Notes: a model not told the origin generated them from the letters alone. A DNA stretch of 64,000 nucleotides from Flavobacterium sp. KS-LB2 (GCF_036895565.1 NZ_CP145904.1:2790001-2854000), one strand, 5' to 3'. Numbered from the stretch's first letter, positions 1-9,126 are shown. Program-made: numbers and translations.

Positions 1-1213
1 TTTCCATAAAAGGGAATATTGCTTTACTTCTTCTTAATTTTTCTTTCAGCTGCTTTAAATGAAAATTATTTTTTAGGTCTGAATTTATATCTAAATTCTC
101 TTTATGGTTAGTCAACTCAAATTCCCATTTATTTATAATATTTTCAAATGAAAAATTATTGTTTATAAATTTATATATATCAAAATATTCATTATTCCCT
201 TTTTCTCTCTTAAGAGATTTAATTATGAAACTTGCTAATTCTCGTTCATCATGATACAGAAAATTAGAAGGATGTACAGTATCAATATAACCCGGGCATT
301 TAATTGTAACGATCTGACAACCCATAAGTTGCATCTCTACAGCACCTATACCAAATGTTTCTGTGTTTCCTGAGGGATTTGGAACACCAACTTTACAATC
401 TCTTAGGATGTCAATTTTCTCAATTCCCATTGTTCCTAAGAAGTGTACTGATGGTAATATATTTTTATTTTTATCAGTGACAAAATCAATAAATTTATTC
501 TCGTAGCTTTCTTCAGCTATTCCATACTTACCCAACTTACTAGACCTATCGTATAATTTACCATTTCCGATAACATAAAGTTGTGCATCTGGAATTTCGC
601 TTAAAATTTCTTTCCAAGCTTTAGCTAGCAAATGAAACCCTTTTACTCTAACTAAACTACCTAAATATACAACCTTATTTTTTCTCTCTTCGTTTGGATT
701 AAATTTGTCCAAATAAAATTTCGCTTCCTTTACTGGTACTCCGTTATAAATACATATTGACTTATAAATAGATTTATGATCCCGATATAAATCGAGGGAT
801 TCTTTACTAACATGCACTAATCTTACAACATTCTTTTTTGAAGCAAAATATTTCAAATCTTTATAAGTCACAAAATTATGAGCCCAAATAAAGTATTTAA
901 GACTGTTATTTGATTTGTCAATAATGTCTTTTACATGATGTTTATAATCAACAACTAATATCTCAACATTGTCTTCTGAACAATTATTTACGCAGTTTTC
1001 TAAATCCTTAACAACTCTATAATATATATCAGGAAAAAAGCCTTCTTCTTCAACATATAAAATAACATCAATATCATTATCACGCAAAGAAAGTAAACAC
1101 GAGATACACAAGATTTCATATTCAGATCCACCAATTCCAGGATTTGCTTCTAATACAGTTGATGTATCTATATCAGAGAAACCTTTGTTTCTTAAAAAAA
1201 AACCAACAGTCAT
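1..1213 (-). CDS. Glycosyltransferase family 4 protein, C-terminus cut off by the window edge
   Basis: The frame is open from an ATG at 1213 to the left edge, giving about 404 residues with no stop. The N-terminus has the GT4-type acceptor-domain loop NPGIGGSEYE. The C-terminal half has a GT-B nucleotide-sugar site: GSLVRVKGFHLL, then an E-x7-E motif in NTETFGIGAVE. A soluble or membrane-associated retaining transferase adding one sugar to the polysaccharide repeat is inferred; donor and acceptor cannot be read. It starts 8 nt after the flippase stop, so it is almost certainly co-transcribed with it. The last visible residues are basic and helical, so the true end is probably near. Confidence 0.85.
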   Translation of the reverse strand, partial: MTVGFFLRNKGFSDIDTSTVLEANPGIGGSEYEILCISCLLSLRDNDIDVILYVEEEGFFPDIYYRVVKDLENCVNNCSEDNVEILVVDYKHHVKDIIDKSNNSLKYFIWAHNFVTYKDLKYFASKKNVVRLVHVSKESLDLYRDHKSIYKSICIYNGVPVKEAKFYLDKFNPNEERKNKVVYLGSLVRVKGFHLLAKAWKEILSEIPDAQLYVIGNGKLYDRSSKLGKYGIAEESYENKFIDFVTDKNKNILPSVHFLGTMGIEKIDILRDCKVGVPNPSGNTETFGIGAVEMQLMGCQIVTIKCPGYIDTVHPSNFLYHDERELASFIIKSLKREKGNNEYFDIYKFINNNFSFENIINKWEFELTNHKENLDINSDLKNNFHLKQLKEKLRRSKAIFPFME

Positions 1214-1221
1214 AATCTATT

Positions 1222-2745
1222 TTATTTTATAAACCTCTTCAAATCTATTATCGTAGTTTTCACAAATTTTTTCTCTGAAAAATCTAATCCAACAAAATAA
1301 ATTACAATTATTGATGATATAACAGAAACACCACTAACAACGAAAAATGAATATAAATGATCACTTAATGTAAACTTAAGATATAATGGTAAAGGAATAG
1401 ATAAAGCAATTACAAATAAACATTTAAATATTACTTTAAACACATACTCTCTTATGGAAAGATCGATTAATTTTCTAATAATTATTAGTCTCGCTATATA
1501 TGCAATTATTTCAAAGAAAATATGAACTATAAAAACTGTATAAGGTTCTCCTCCTAATTTTAGGATTAAATAAGATGAAGGTAATATTAATAAAAAAATA
1601 CTGGAAACAATTATTTCAAACATTTTAACTTTTCCAGTAGCCATTGCAGAAATAATTATCGGATTAGAAATTGCGTCAAATATTGATGTAATAAGTATTA
1701 ATCTTAAAAAAACAACTGTATATAAAGGCACATCTTTTAACCAGATATCTAAAATAATGTTAGTTTCTAAAAACACAGGAACACAAAGTACATATAATAG
1801 AAAGAAAGTAAACTTAGAACTTCTAAATATTAAACTATACATGTATTGAAAATTTTTAGAAGCATATGATTTAGTTATTTGTGGATTAATTGCCATCTGA
1901 AAATTCACGGTAAACTGACTAATAACACCTTGTACCATTGTTGCAATACCCCTAGCGGCATTTACAACCGGACCGAAGAAAATATTTAACAATATATTAA
2001 TACCTTGAGAAAAAGTAATATAAGAAAAGTTGCTCAATAGATTCCATCCTGCAAAAGAGGTCATTTCTTTAATTAAAGTCGCATCATATTTAAATCTTTT
2101 GATTTCTGTACCTTGAAAATTTTTCTTACAATAAATAATGTAAATAAAACGAATAGCAAATTGAACTATAAAGTACAAGAAAGAATATAAAATTAAATTA
2201 TCAAATGATGAATAAGCTAATAATACTACAATAAGAAGTTTGAAAAACACCTCAGCAACAGAAATGTATGTAAATACTTTCATTTTTTCGTGTGCAATAA
2301 TCATCGCATAATATGGCACACTAATTATTAATACAATCATATTTAAGATTGCAAATTGATATACCCAAACTGCGGCCATAAATCTATTGTCAGGGATATT
2401 CATTTGTGTATTAAGAAACCATAACCCAATTGTTTCACCTAAAATTAGAATACTTAATCCAATTATTACATGAATAAATAAACTTATAGAAAACACAACT
2501 CTTAGTTTTTCATTATCTCCTGCTTCTAATTCAAAGGTTAAATATCTTTGCGTAGAAGAAGCCATTGCTCCATTTAAAAATGAAAAAGTGGATACTATGC
2601 CCCCAACAACATTATATATACCAAAATCCTCTACTCCCAGATACATTAATACTAACCTACTAGTATAAAATGAAATGGCCATTACAAAAAACATCCTAAT
2701 GTAAAGTAGAAATGTATTTTTAGCTATCCTATTGTTATTAGACAT
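1222..2745 (-). CDS. Polysaccharide flippase (Wzx-like, MOP/MATE superfamily)
   Basis: The 507-residue protein is almost entirely hydrophobic, with roughly 12-14 predicted membrane segments and short polar loops, the usual size for Wzx/RfbX-type exporters. The N-terminus (NTFLLYIRMFFVMAISFYTSRL) and the following LGVEDFGIYNVVGG are characteristic of the Bacteroidota lipopolysaccharide/EPS flippase group. Its role would be to move undecaprenyl-PP-linked repeat units across the inner membrane. It lies between gmd and a GT4 gene in the same direction, as expected in a Wzx/Wzy-type locus. A 194-nt gap separates it from gmd, so it may have its own promoter, but I saw no clear box. Confidence 0.88.
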   Translation of the reverse strand: MSNNNRIAKNTFLLYIRMFFVMAISFYTSRLVLMYLGVEDFGIYNVVGGIVSTFSFLNGAMASSTQRYLTFELEAGDNEKLRVVFSISLFIHVIIGLSILILGETIGLWFLNTQMNIPDNRFMAAVWVYQFAILNMIVLIISVPYYAMIIAHEKMKVFTYISVAEVFFKLLIVVLLAYSSFDNLILYSFLYFIVQFAIRFIYIIYCKKNFQGTEIKRFKYDATLIKEMTSFAGWNLLSNFSYITFSQGINILLNIFFGPVVNAARGIATMVQGVISQFTVNFQMAINPQITKSYASKNFQYMYSLIFRSSKFTFFLLYVLCVPVFLETNIILDIWLKDVPLYTVVFLRLILITSIFDAISNPIIISAMATGKVKMFEIIVSSIFLLILPSSYLILKLGGEPYTVFIVHIFFEIIAYIARLIIIRKLIDLSIREYVFKVIFKCLFVIALSIPLPLYLKFTLSDHLYSFFVVSGVSVISSIIVIYFVGLDFSEKKFVKTTIIDLKRFIK

Positions 2746-2939
2746 TATATGTTTTTGATATGTTTTAAATAAAAATTGTCACTATGCAAAAAGCAGAGAT
2801 AATTAAAAGTATACCCTAACTAGAGTTAGAGGTCACAATGTGGCTTCCTTAAAAAAAAGAAATTATTTATGGAAGTACCAAAGAATAAAACTACCGACAT
2901 TTGTGGTAATGCCTCCGTCTTTGAAATACCGTTTTTAAC

Positions 2940-4022
2940 CTACAACAATCTCAAATCACTCGCCACCATCTCTTTCACCATTGCGGCTAAGTCATATTGT
3001 GGCTCCCAACCCAATTGTGTTTTTGACTTCGTAGGATCTCCAATCAATAAATCAACTTCAGTAGGACGGTAATATTCTGGATCGACACGAAGCACCACTT
3101 TACCTATTTCCAACTGATACAAAGGATTTGAACAGGCAGCTACTGTAGCCGTTTCATTTTCTTGTTCTCCATCAAAAGTCAATGTAATGCCTACCTCAGC
3201 AAAAGCCATGATTACGAAATCTCTGATATAAGTTGTAACACCTGTTGCAATTACATAATCCTCAGGAATATCTTGTTGTAAAATACGCCACATTGCTTCT
3301 ACATAATCCTTTGCATGTCCCCAGTCTCTTTGAGAATTCAAGTTTCCTAAAAATAGACAATCTTGTTTTCGTTTAGCAATAGCAGCGACTGCCATGGTGA
3401 TTTTACGGGTAACAAATGTTTCACCACGTCTTGGAGATTCGTGATTAAAAAGAATACCGTTACAGGCATACATATCATAGGCCTCACGGTAGTTTTTGGT
3501 AATCCAAAAACCATAAATCTTTGCTACACCATACGGGGAACGTGGATAAAATGGAGAGTTTTCATCATAAAACCCTTTTTCATTTTTATTTTCTGCAAAT
3601 CCACCATACAATTCAGAAGTGGAAGCTTGATAAATTCTAGTTTTTTTTGCTAAACCTAATATTCGTACGGCCTCTAATATTCGTAAAGTCCCTATCCCAT
3701 CTACATTAGCTACATATTCAGGAGAATCAAAAGACACCTTCACATGCGACATCGCTCCCAAATTATAAATCTCATCGGGTTGCACTTCCTGAATGATTCG
3801 TATAATGTTAGTAGAATCAGTTAAATCTCCATAATGCAATTTAAAATTAACATGTACTTCATGCTGGTCTTGATAGATATGGTCGATACGCTGCGTATTA
3901 AAAGAAGAAGCGCGGCGTTTAACACCATGAACCATATATCCTTTTTCTAATAATAATTCTGCCAGATAAGATCCATCTTGTCCTGTAATTCCTGTTACTA
4001 ATGCTACTTTATGAGTTGCCAT
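2940..4022 (-). CDS. gmd: GDP-mannose 4,6-dehydratase
   Basis: This is an extended short-chain dehydrogenase of 360 residues, the normal Gmd length. The Rossmann motif GITGQDG is at residues 11-17, the Gmd signature [15 protein letters not shown] at about 34-48, and the catalytic Tyr-Lys pair at Y164 and K168 in [26 protein letters not shown] is another strong Gmd signature. It converts GDP-D-mannose to GDP-4-keto-6-deoxymannose, the first step to GDP-L-fucose. The next step is encoded just upstream in the transcript by fcl (50-nt gap), and the GDP-mannose supplier manC lies 2.2 kb away. Confidence 0.97.
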   Translation of the reverse strand: MATHKVALVTGITGQDGSYLAELLLEKGYMVHGVKRRASSFNTQRIDHIYQDQHEVHVNFKLHYGDLTDSTNIIRIIQEVQPDEIYNLGAMSHVKVSFDSPEYVANVDGIGTLRILEAVRILGLAKKTRIYQASTSELYGGFAENKNEKGFYDENSPFYPRSPYGVAKIYGFWITKNYREAYDMYACNGILFNHESPRRGETFVTRKITMAVAAIAKRKQDCLFLGNLNSQRDWGHAKDYVEAMWRILQQDIPEDYVIATGVTTYIRDFVIMAFAEVGITLTFDGEQENETATVAACSNPLYQLEIGKVVLRVDPEYYRPTEVDLLIGDPTKSKTQLGWEPQYDLAAMVKEMVASDLRLL

Positions 4023-4072
4023 GATTCTATTTTTTTAATAATAATTAAGCCTCTAAGGACTCAATAAAATAA

Positions 4073-5023
4073 TTATAGTTTTATTTTTTTTACGTTTTCG
4101 ATATTCTCCAAAAACCAGTCATAGGTTTTCTGTATTCCTTCTTCCAATTGCACCTGATGCTTCCATCCCAATCCATGCATTTTGGAAACATCCATCAATT
4201 TTCTTGGTGTTCCATCCGGTTTGGTACTGTCCCAAATGATTTCTCCTTGGTGTCCCGTGATGGTTTGAATGGTTTCTGCTAATTGTTGAATCGTTAAATC
4301 CTCTCCCGTTCCTACATTGTATAAATAATCCGGTAATTTGTTCTCCAAAGCAAATACCACAGCCTGTGCCATATCGTCTACAAATAAGAATTCTCTCATA
4401 GGAGTTCCACTTCCCCAAAGGGTCACCGGAGCATTATTATTTACCTTGGCCTCATGAAATTTTCGCATCATCGCCGGCAGAACGTGCGAAGAAGTTAAAT
4501 CGAAATTATCATGGGTACCGTATAAATTCGTCGGCATTAAGCTTACGTAATCTTTATTAAATTGTTTCCTAATAGCTTCACAGGCTTTAACCCCAGTAAT
4601 TTTTGCTATTGCATACCATTCGTTAGTCGGCTCTAAGGAATCCGTAAGCAGGTATTCTTCTTTTAAGGGTTGAGGCGCTAGCTTTGGATAAATGCAAGAA
4701 CTTCCCAGAAAAATAAACTTTTCCACACCGGATTGCAGTGCGGTATCGATTAGATTATTTTGGATTTGCATGTTTTCCATTATAAATTGATAAGGAAAAT
4801 TATTGTTGGCCAAAATACCTCCTACTTTTGCAGCAGCATCAATAATCACTTCTGGTTTTTCGGCAGCTATATAGTCCTTTACTGCTTGTTGGTTTTTTAG
4901 ATCTAATGTTGCACTGGATGCACCAATTAAGTTCGTATACCCCTTAGCCAAAAGTGTTCTCCAGATAGCGCTGCCCACCATGCCGTTATGTCCTGCTATA
5001 TAAATTTTAGTGTTTTTATGCAT
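4073..5023 (-). CDS. fcl: GDP-L-fucose synthase
   Basis: This is a 316-residue SDR-family epimerase/reductase (WcaG/Fcl). The NAD(P)-binding motif GHNGMVG is at residues 11-17, AAKVGGILANN follows, and the active-site Tyr-Lys is in WYAIAKITG. It converts GDP-4-keto-6-deoxymannose to GDP-L-fucose with NADPH, working directly after Gmd. The frame is open to an in-frame Met at 5050, but the Met at 5023 begins the conserved MHKNTKIYIAGHNGMVG and gives the family's usual length, so I chose it. Immediately upstream lies the hairpin-repeat array, which separates fcl from manC. Confidence 0.96.
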   Translation of the reverse strand: MHKNTKIYIAGHNGMVGSAIWRTLLAKGYTNLIGASSATLDLKNQQAVKDYIAAEKPEVIIDAAAKVGGILANNNFPYQFIMENMQIQNNLIDTALQSGVEKFIFLGSSCIYPKLAPQPLKEEYLLTDSLEPTNEWYAIAKITGVKACEAIRKQFNKDYVSLMPTNLYGTHDNFDLTSSHVLPAMMRKFHEAKVNNNAPVTLWGSGTPMREFLFVDDMAQAVVFALENKLPDYLYNVGTGEDLTIQQLAETIQTITGHQGEIIWDSTKPDGTPRKLMDVSKMHGLGWKHQVQLEEGIQKTYDWFLENIENVKKIKL

Positions 5024-5087
5024 TGTATTTTTTCTTAACTGTACTTTCAAAAAGTGATTTTGTATATTTTTAAACGAAGTTACCGAA

Positions 5088-5490
5088 ATTTCTCATTTAA
5101 AATAATTTGACTCCCTTTAGGGCAGGGGAAAACAAATTATTTGTATTAGGTTAAACTTTGTATCAAACTAAATATTCTCGTTTCAAAATAATTTGGCTCC
5201 CTTTAGGGTTGGGGAAAAACAAATTATTTGTATTAGGTTAAACTTTGTATCACACTAGATATTCTCGATTTAAAAAAAATTTGACTCCCTTTAGGGCAGG
5301 GGAAAACAAATTATTTGTATTAGGTTAAACTTTGTATCAAACTAAATATTCTCGTTTCAAAATAATTTGGCTCCCTTTAGGGTTGGGGAAAAACAAATTA
5401 TTTGTATTAGGTTAAACTTTGTATCACACTAGATATTCTCGATTTAAAAAAAATTTGACTCCCTTTAGAGCAGGGGAAAACAAATTATTT
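5088..5490. repeat. Array of five hairpin repeats, left flank of the DUF559 gene
   Basis: The core CTCCCTTTAGGG recurs at 5111, 5197, 5285, 5371 and 5459 (the last reads CTCCCTTTAGAG). Spacing alternates 86 and 88 nt, so two subtypes alternate with a 174-nt super-period: one has GACTCCC and GGGCAGGGG, the other GGCTCCC and GGGTTGGGG. Each core is framed by complementary arms AAATAATTTG and CAAATTATTT (first unit 5100-5109 and 5133-5142), so each unit can fold as a roughly 43-nt hairpin. Linkers of about 43-45 nt separate the hairpins. On the minus strand the last unit resembles a terminator, with a T run after the stem just past the nuclease stop. Confidence 0.95.
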
Positions 5491-5495
5491 TCAGA

Positions 5496-5885
5496 TTATT
5501 CTTTGCAACATTCTCCAATTTTCTCCAAAACAGGATCTATTTCAGTTAGCACTTGTTCATTAGTAAAACGAATAACCCTTAATCCTTGAAAACTTAAAAA
5601 ATCTGTTCGTTCTTGATCCTTTTCAACTTGTTCTAAAGTGTTATGATATTCTCCATCTAATTCAATAATTAATTTATGCTGATGACAATAAAAATCAACA
5701 ATATAAATACCAATGGGATGTTGTCTTCTGAATTTTAATCCATGAAATTGATTTGATTTTAATCTTTGCCACAAATAGACTTCAGCTTCTGTTAAAGTTT
5801 CCCTTAAGGATTGAGCCTTCAAAAATCCGCTAGCGGGAGCTCCCTTCCACATACTTTCATCATACTGCAAATCCTTCTCTTTCAT
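5496..5885 (-). CDS. DUF559 (Vsr-like, PD-(D/E)XK fold) endonuclease-domain protein
   Basis: This is a small basic protein of 129 residues. After a short leader (MWKGAPASGF, residues 12-21) comes the DUF559 core: a helical LRETLTEAEVYLWQRLK, the basic GLKFRRQHPIG, then the nuclease-like strand IVDFYCHQHKLIIELDGEYH. D64, E75, D77 and H81 are candidate metal/catalytic residues. The family belongs structurally with Vsr and restriction-type nucleases; its biological role is not established. It is wholly enclosed by the hairpin repeats, which end 5 nt after its stop and resume about 55 nt before its start, so gene and repeats look like one unit inserted between fcl and manC. DNA nicking or cleavage is an inference. 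Confidence 0.88.
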   Translation of the reverse strand: MKEKDLQYDESMWKGAPASGFLKAQSLRETLTEAEVYLWQRLKSNQFHGLKFRRQHPIGIYIVDFYCHQHKLIIELDGEYHNTLEQVEKDQERTDFLSFQGLRVIRFTNEQVLTEIDPVLEKIGECCKE

Positions 5886-5939
5886 TTTGATTTAACTAAA
5901 CGTAATTAACAGCTTTTGTATTTCATCATTTTATACTTT

Positions 5940-6216
5940 ACGCTAGATATTATTCTCGATTTAAAAATAATTTGACTCCCTTTAGGGCAGGGGAAAACAA
6001 ATTATTTGTATTAGGTTAAACTTTGTATCACACTAGATATTCTCGTTTCAAAATAATTTGGCTCCCTTTAGGGCAGGGGAAAACAAATTATTTGTATTAG
6101 GTTAAACTTTGTATCACACTAGATATTCTCATTTAAAATAATTTGACTCCCTTTAGGGCAGGGGAAAACAAATTATTTTTTGTATGCCTGTTTATGGTCT
6201 CCCTTTAGGGTCGGGG
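5940..6216. repeat. Array of four hairpin repeats, right flank of the DUF559 gene
   Basis: Cores are at 5976, 6062, 6147 and 6199. The first three are spaced 86 and 85 nt and keep the complementary 10-nt arms. The last is only 52 nt further on, has lost the A/T arms and reads CTCCCTTTAGGGTCGGGG. The left edge at about 5941 (CTAGATATTATTCTCGATTT) matches the linker tail CTAGATATTCTCGATTT seen inside the left array. The nuclease gene therefore occupies the place of a normal linker between two hairpins. Confidence 0.93.
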
Positions 6217-6249
6217 AAAAACCAAGAACCGGCACTCCGTCTTGTTGAT

Positions 6250-7254
6250 CTAATCCAACAAATCCGAATTTTCTCTTTCCAGCTGATTGTATACATTTTT
6301 AACATCCTGAGAATTATCTTTTTGCAAAATGAGATTAGCTGTATCAGTATATACAAAAATGGTGTTTTTAAGTCCGATAAAAGCAGTATAATTATCAGTA
6401 CCAATTACCATATTCCCGTTTTTATCGACCGGATGCCCCGTAGAGACTAGGTAATCATATACGGATTCAAAAGACCCTAAATCCGACCAATCAAATTGAG
6501 AAGATACTACTTTGATTTTTTTACTTCGTTCCATTACCGCATAATCAATACTTATGGAAGGAATATCCATAGAAAGCTTCAAATCTAAATTTCCATTGGT
6601 ATTATTTTCCCAAGCCAATTTTGATTTTTCGTATACCTCTGGAGCATACATTTTTAGCTCGTCCAAAAGCACTCCTGCTTTAAAACAGAACATCCCGCTA
6701 TTCCAAAGAAAATTCCCTTTGGCAATAAAATCACGAGCCGAAACCTGATTTGGTTTTTCTCTAAACGAAACCACATTGTCTCCTTTACGTTCAATATAAC
6801 CATAACCGGTTTCCGGTTTAGTGGGAACGATGCCAAAAGTAACGATGTATCCGTTTGCCGCTTTCTCGACCGCTTCTTGAATCGCTTCTTCATAACACTC
6901 CATTTTGCCAATAATATGGTCCGATGGAGTGACTATTAAAATATCATCTGGTTGCGAAGCAAAAGCCGCAAAAGCAATCGCCGCAGCTGTATTTCTTGGA
7001 GTAGATTCAATTATATCTACATATTGAGTATTCGATTTTTCTAAGACATTTTTACTCAAATGACAGTTATCAATATTACCGACAACCATTACTTGATCAG
7101 CAATATTACGATTGCGATCTACAGTCATCTCAAACAAGGATTTACCATCAAAAATATCCAGATATTGCTTGGGTTGGCTTTTACGTGATAACGGCCATAA
7201 GCGACTACCAACACCTCCAGTAAGGATGACATGTGTAATTGAATGCTTTTCCAT
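6250..7254 (-). CDS. manC: Mannose-1-phosphate guanylyltransferase (short form)
   Basis: A 334-residue nucleotidyltransferase with the GDP-mannose pyrophosphorylase signature GGVGSRLWPLSRKSQPKQYL at about residues 14-33, ESTPRNTAAAI, and TPSDHII. It makes GDP-mannose from GTP and mannose 1-phosphate in the cytoplasm, supplying Gmd/Fcl and possibly a mannosyltransferase. It ends after the nucleotidyltransferase and short left-handed beta-helix part and lacks the phosphomannose-isomerase domain of longer ManC proteins. This is common in Bacteroidota and probably not a truncation. It lies 26 nt downstream of the cytidylyltransferase gene. Confidence 0.95.
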   Translation of the reverse strand: MEKHSITHVILTGGVGSRLWPLSRKSQPKQYLDIFDGKSLFEMTVDRNRNIADQVMVVGNIDNCHLSKNVLEKSNTQYVDIIESTPRNTAAAIAFAAFASQPDDILIVTPSDHIIGKMECYEEAIQEAVEKAANGYIVTFGIVPTKPETGYGYIERKGDNVVSFREKPNQVSARDFIAKGNFLWNSGMFCFKAGVLLDELKMYAPEVYEKSKLAWENNTNGNLDLKLSMDIPSISIDYAVMERSKKIKVVSSQFDWSDLGSFESVYDYLVSTGHPVDKNGNMVIGTDNYTAFIGLKNTIFVYTDTANLILQKDNSQDVKNVYNQLERENSDLLD

Positions 7255-7280
7255 ATTTTATTTATACAAGGTTTAAAACC

Positions 7281-7706
7281 CTAAATTACTTTTCTTAATT
7301 CTTTTTCGGCCACTACTTTACGCAAACTGCTACTTGAAAATCGATGATCCCGCACATTGAAATACAATTCAATTCCTTTTTCTTCGCAGTAGCTTCGACC
7401 AGTGAAGTTTTTTTCTCTATACTCCTCTCCGATAATACGGACATCCAATTTAAAAGACCGTAAAATATCTTCTAAATCCTGTTCTGTGGCATAAGGAACA
7501 ATTTCATCCACATGGACGCATCCTTTAAGTTGTATGTATCTTTCTACCACCGATTGCGTCGGTCTGTTTTTTTCAGGACGATCAATTGTTGGATCAGTCT
7601 GTAAAGCAACAATTAAATAATCACATTGCCTTTTTGCATCTTCTAACATTTTTACATGCCCCGCGTGTAGTAAGTCGAATGCACTGAAAGTAATTCCTAT
7701 TCTCAT
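7281..7706 (-). CDS. Cytidylyltransferase-like protein (glycerol-3-phosphate cytidylyltransferase type)
   Basis: This is a single-domain nucleotidyltransferase of 141 residues. The nucleotide-binding HAGH motif is at residues 14-17 within FSAFDLLHAGHVKML, and the second motif appears as HRFSSSSLRKVV, in place of the RTxGISTT motif of TagD/GCT enzymes. It probably activates a phosphorylated alcohol or sugar phosphate with CTP (or ATP). CDP-glycerol or a related polyol donor for the surface polymer is the likeliest reading from context, but the divergent second motif leaves the substrate open. It is packed between manC (26 nt) and the TviB-like gene (31 nt). Confidence 0.8.
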   Translation of the reverse strand: MRIGITFSAFDLLHAGHVKMLEDAKRQCDYLIVALQTDPTIDRPEKNRPTQSVVERYIQLKGCVHVDEIVPYATEQDLEDILRSFKLDVRIIGEEYREKNFTGRSYCEEKGIELYFNVRDHRFSSSSLRKVVAEKELRKVI

Positions 7707-7737
7707 TTTTTGGTCGGTAATTTAATTGTTTTCTTAT

Positions 7738-9021
7738 TTATAACCGTCCATCAGCTACATCACCTAAAACCCCTTTCACATCATACAATAAACTAGTAGA
7801 TTTTTGTAATATGGATAAATCTATATCCAAAAATTGATGGTGAGCAACTCCTAAAATTACAGCATCAAACTGCTCCTTAGGTATTCTATTTGTAGTCAAT
7901 AAGTTATATTCTTTTTGCACTTCAAACGGATTAGCAAGAGGATCATAAATAGTAACTGTAATTCCATAATCTGTCAAAGCAGCTATTACATCGACAATTT
8001 TTGTATTACGAACATCAGGACAGTTTTCCTTGAAGGTAATACCAAGCATTAAGACAGTTGCCCCATTAACTGAAATCCCTTTTTTAATCATAAGCTTCAC
8101 TACTTGAGAAGCTACATATTCGCCCATACTATCATTCAATCGCCTTCCGGCTAATATAATTTCAGGGTGATACCCAAACTCTTGCGCCCGCTGAGCTAAG
8201 TAATAAGGATCAACGCCTATACAATGCCCACCAACTAATCCGGGTTTAAAAGGCAGAAAATTCCATTTGGTTCGTGCTGCTTCTAAAACGGCCTGCGTAT
8301 CTATATGCATCAAATTGAATATCTTAGACAACTCGTTTACAAACGCAATATTAATATCTCGCTGAGAATTTTCGATTACTTTAGCAGCTTCGGCTACCTT
8401 TATAGAGGGCGCTAAGTGCGTACCTGCTGTAATAACAGATTGATATAGTTTGTTTACTTTTTGTCCAATCTCAAAAGTGGAACCTGAAGTAATTTTTAAA
8501 ATTTTTTCTACGGTGTGTTCTTTGTCTCCAGGATTAATTCGCTCAGGCGAGTAGCCCGCAAAAAAATCAACGTTAAATTTCAATCCAGAAACGCGTTCTA
8601 AAACAGGGACACATTCTTCCTCTGTCACTCCAGGATAAACAGTTGATTCATAAATAACAATATCTCCTTTTTTTAAGACTGCACCTACCGTCTCACTGGA
8701 TTTGTATAACGGGGTTAAATCGGGCCGATTATTTTTATCAACTGGAGTTGGAACGGTTACGATATAGTAATTGCAATCCGTAATATCAGCAATATTAGTT
8801 GTACAATACAAACCAATTGCATCACTTGGTTGCTCTAATAGCACTTTTTGCAGCGTGGCATCATCTACTTCAAATGTTGTATCAGTACCTGATTTCAAAG
8901 AACTAACTCTAGATTGATTGATGTCAAATCCAACAACAGCATGCTTAGTTGCAAACAATCTTGCTAATGGTAAACCTACATAACCCAAACCAATTACAGC
9001 TATTTTTGCTTTAGAATCCAT
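7738..9021 (-). CDS. Nucleotide-sugar dehydrogenase, TviB/VipA-like (UDP-HexNAc to UDP-HexNAcA)
   Basis: This 427-residue protein belongs to the UDP-glucose/GDP-mannose dehydrogenase family. The NAD motif IGLGYVGLPLA is at residues 10-20, the YSPERINPGDKEH signature at about 155-167, and the catalytic Cys in GLVGGHCIGVDPYYL. From memory the sequence closely tracks TviB of the Vi-capsule pathway, so oxidation of UDP-GlcNAc or UDP-GalNAc to the uronic acid is more likely than oxidation of UDP-Glc. A second, unrelated-type UDP-glucose dehydrogenase is at 10705-12096. A perfect -7 box lies about 98 nt upstream of the ATG, so this gene may begin the distal transcript. Confidence 0.88.
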   Translation of the reverse strand: MDSKAKIAVIGLGYVGLPLARLFATKHAVVGFDINQSRVSSLKSGTDTTFEVDDATLQKVLLEQPSDAIGLYCTTNIADITDCNYYIVTVPTPVDKNNRPDLTPLYKSSETVGAVLKKGDIVIYESTVYPGVTEEECVPVLERVSGLKFNVDFFAGYSPERINPGDKEHTVEKILKITSGSTFEIGQKVNKLYQSVITAGTHLAPSIKVAEAAKVIENSQRDINIAFVNELSKIFNLMHIDTQAVLEAARTKWNFLPFKPGLVGGHCIGVDPYYLAQRAQEFGYHPEIILAGRRLNDSMGEYVASQVVKLMIKKGISVNGATVLMLGITFKENCPDVRNTKIVDVIAALTDYGITVTIYDPLANPFEVQKEYNLLTTNRIPKEQFDAVILGVAHHQFLDIDLSILQKSTSLLYDVKGVLGDVADGRL

Positions 9022-9118
9022 TTTTTGAACTATTAGAAGTAATTATCGGTAACTTTATTCTACCGCTTCGCGATTCACACCCACAGAAATGAGCTGAAAC
9101 GAGAATAATTTAAGAGGG

Positions 9119-9126
9119 CAAATATA
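9119..9126 (-). promoter_or_regulatory. Candidate -7 box for the TviB-like gene and downstream genes
   Basis: Read on the minus strand this is TATATTTG, a perfect match to the Bacteroidota TAnnTTTG element. A start site near 9112 would give a leader of about 90 nt to the ATG at 9021. I see no good TTTG element at the -33 position, so support is partial. Confidence 0.4.

Noticed and set aside
2869..3072. Small plus-strand frame between the flippase gene and gmd
   Set aside because: Most of it overlaps the 3' end of gmd in antisense, and its sequence shows no family features.
5088..6216. Possible CRISPR array from the regularly spaced repeats
   Set aside because: The linkers are themselves repeated, not unique spacers; the unit is a hairpin of about 43 nt with 43-45 nt linkers, and no cas gene is near.
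6250..7254. ManC truncated by the repeat array
   Set aside because: It lacks the isomerase domain, but short single-function forms are normal and the stop lies about 35 nt before the array edge with no remnant of a longer frame.
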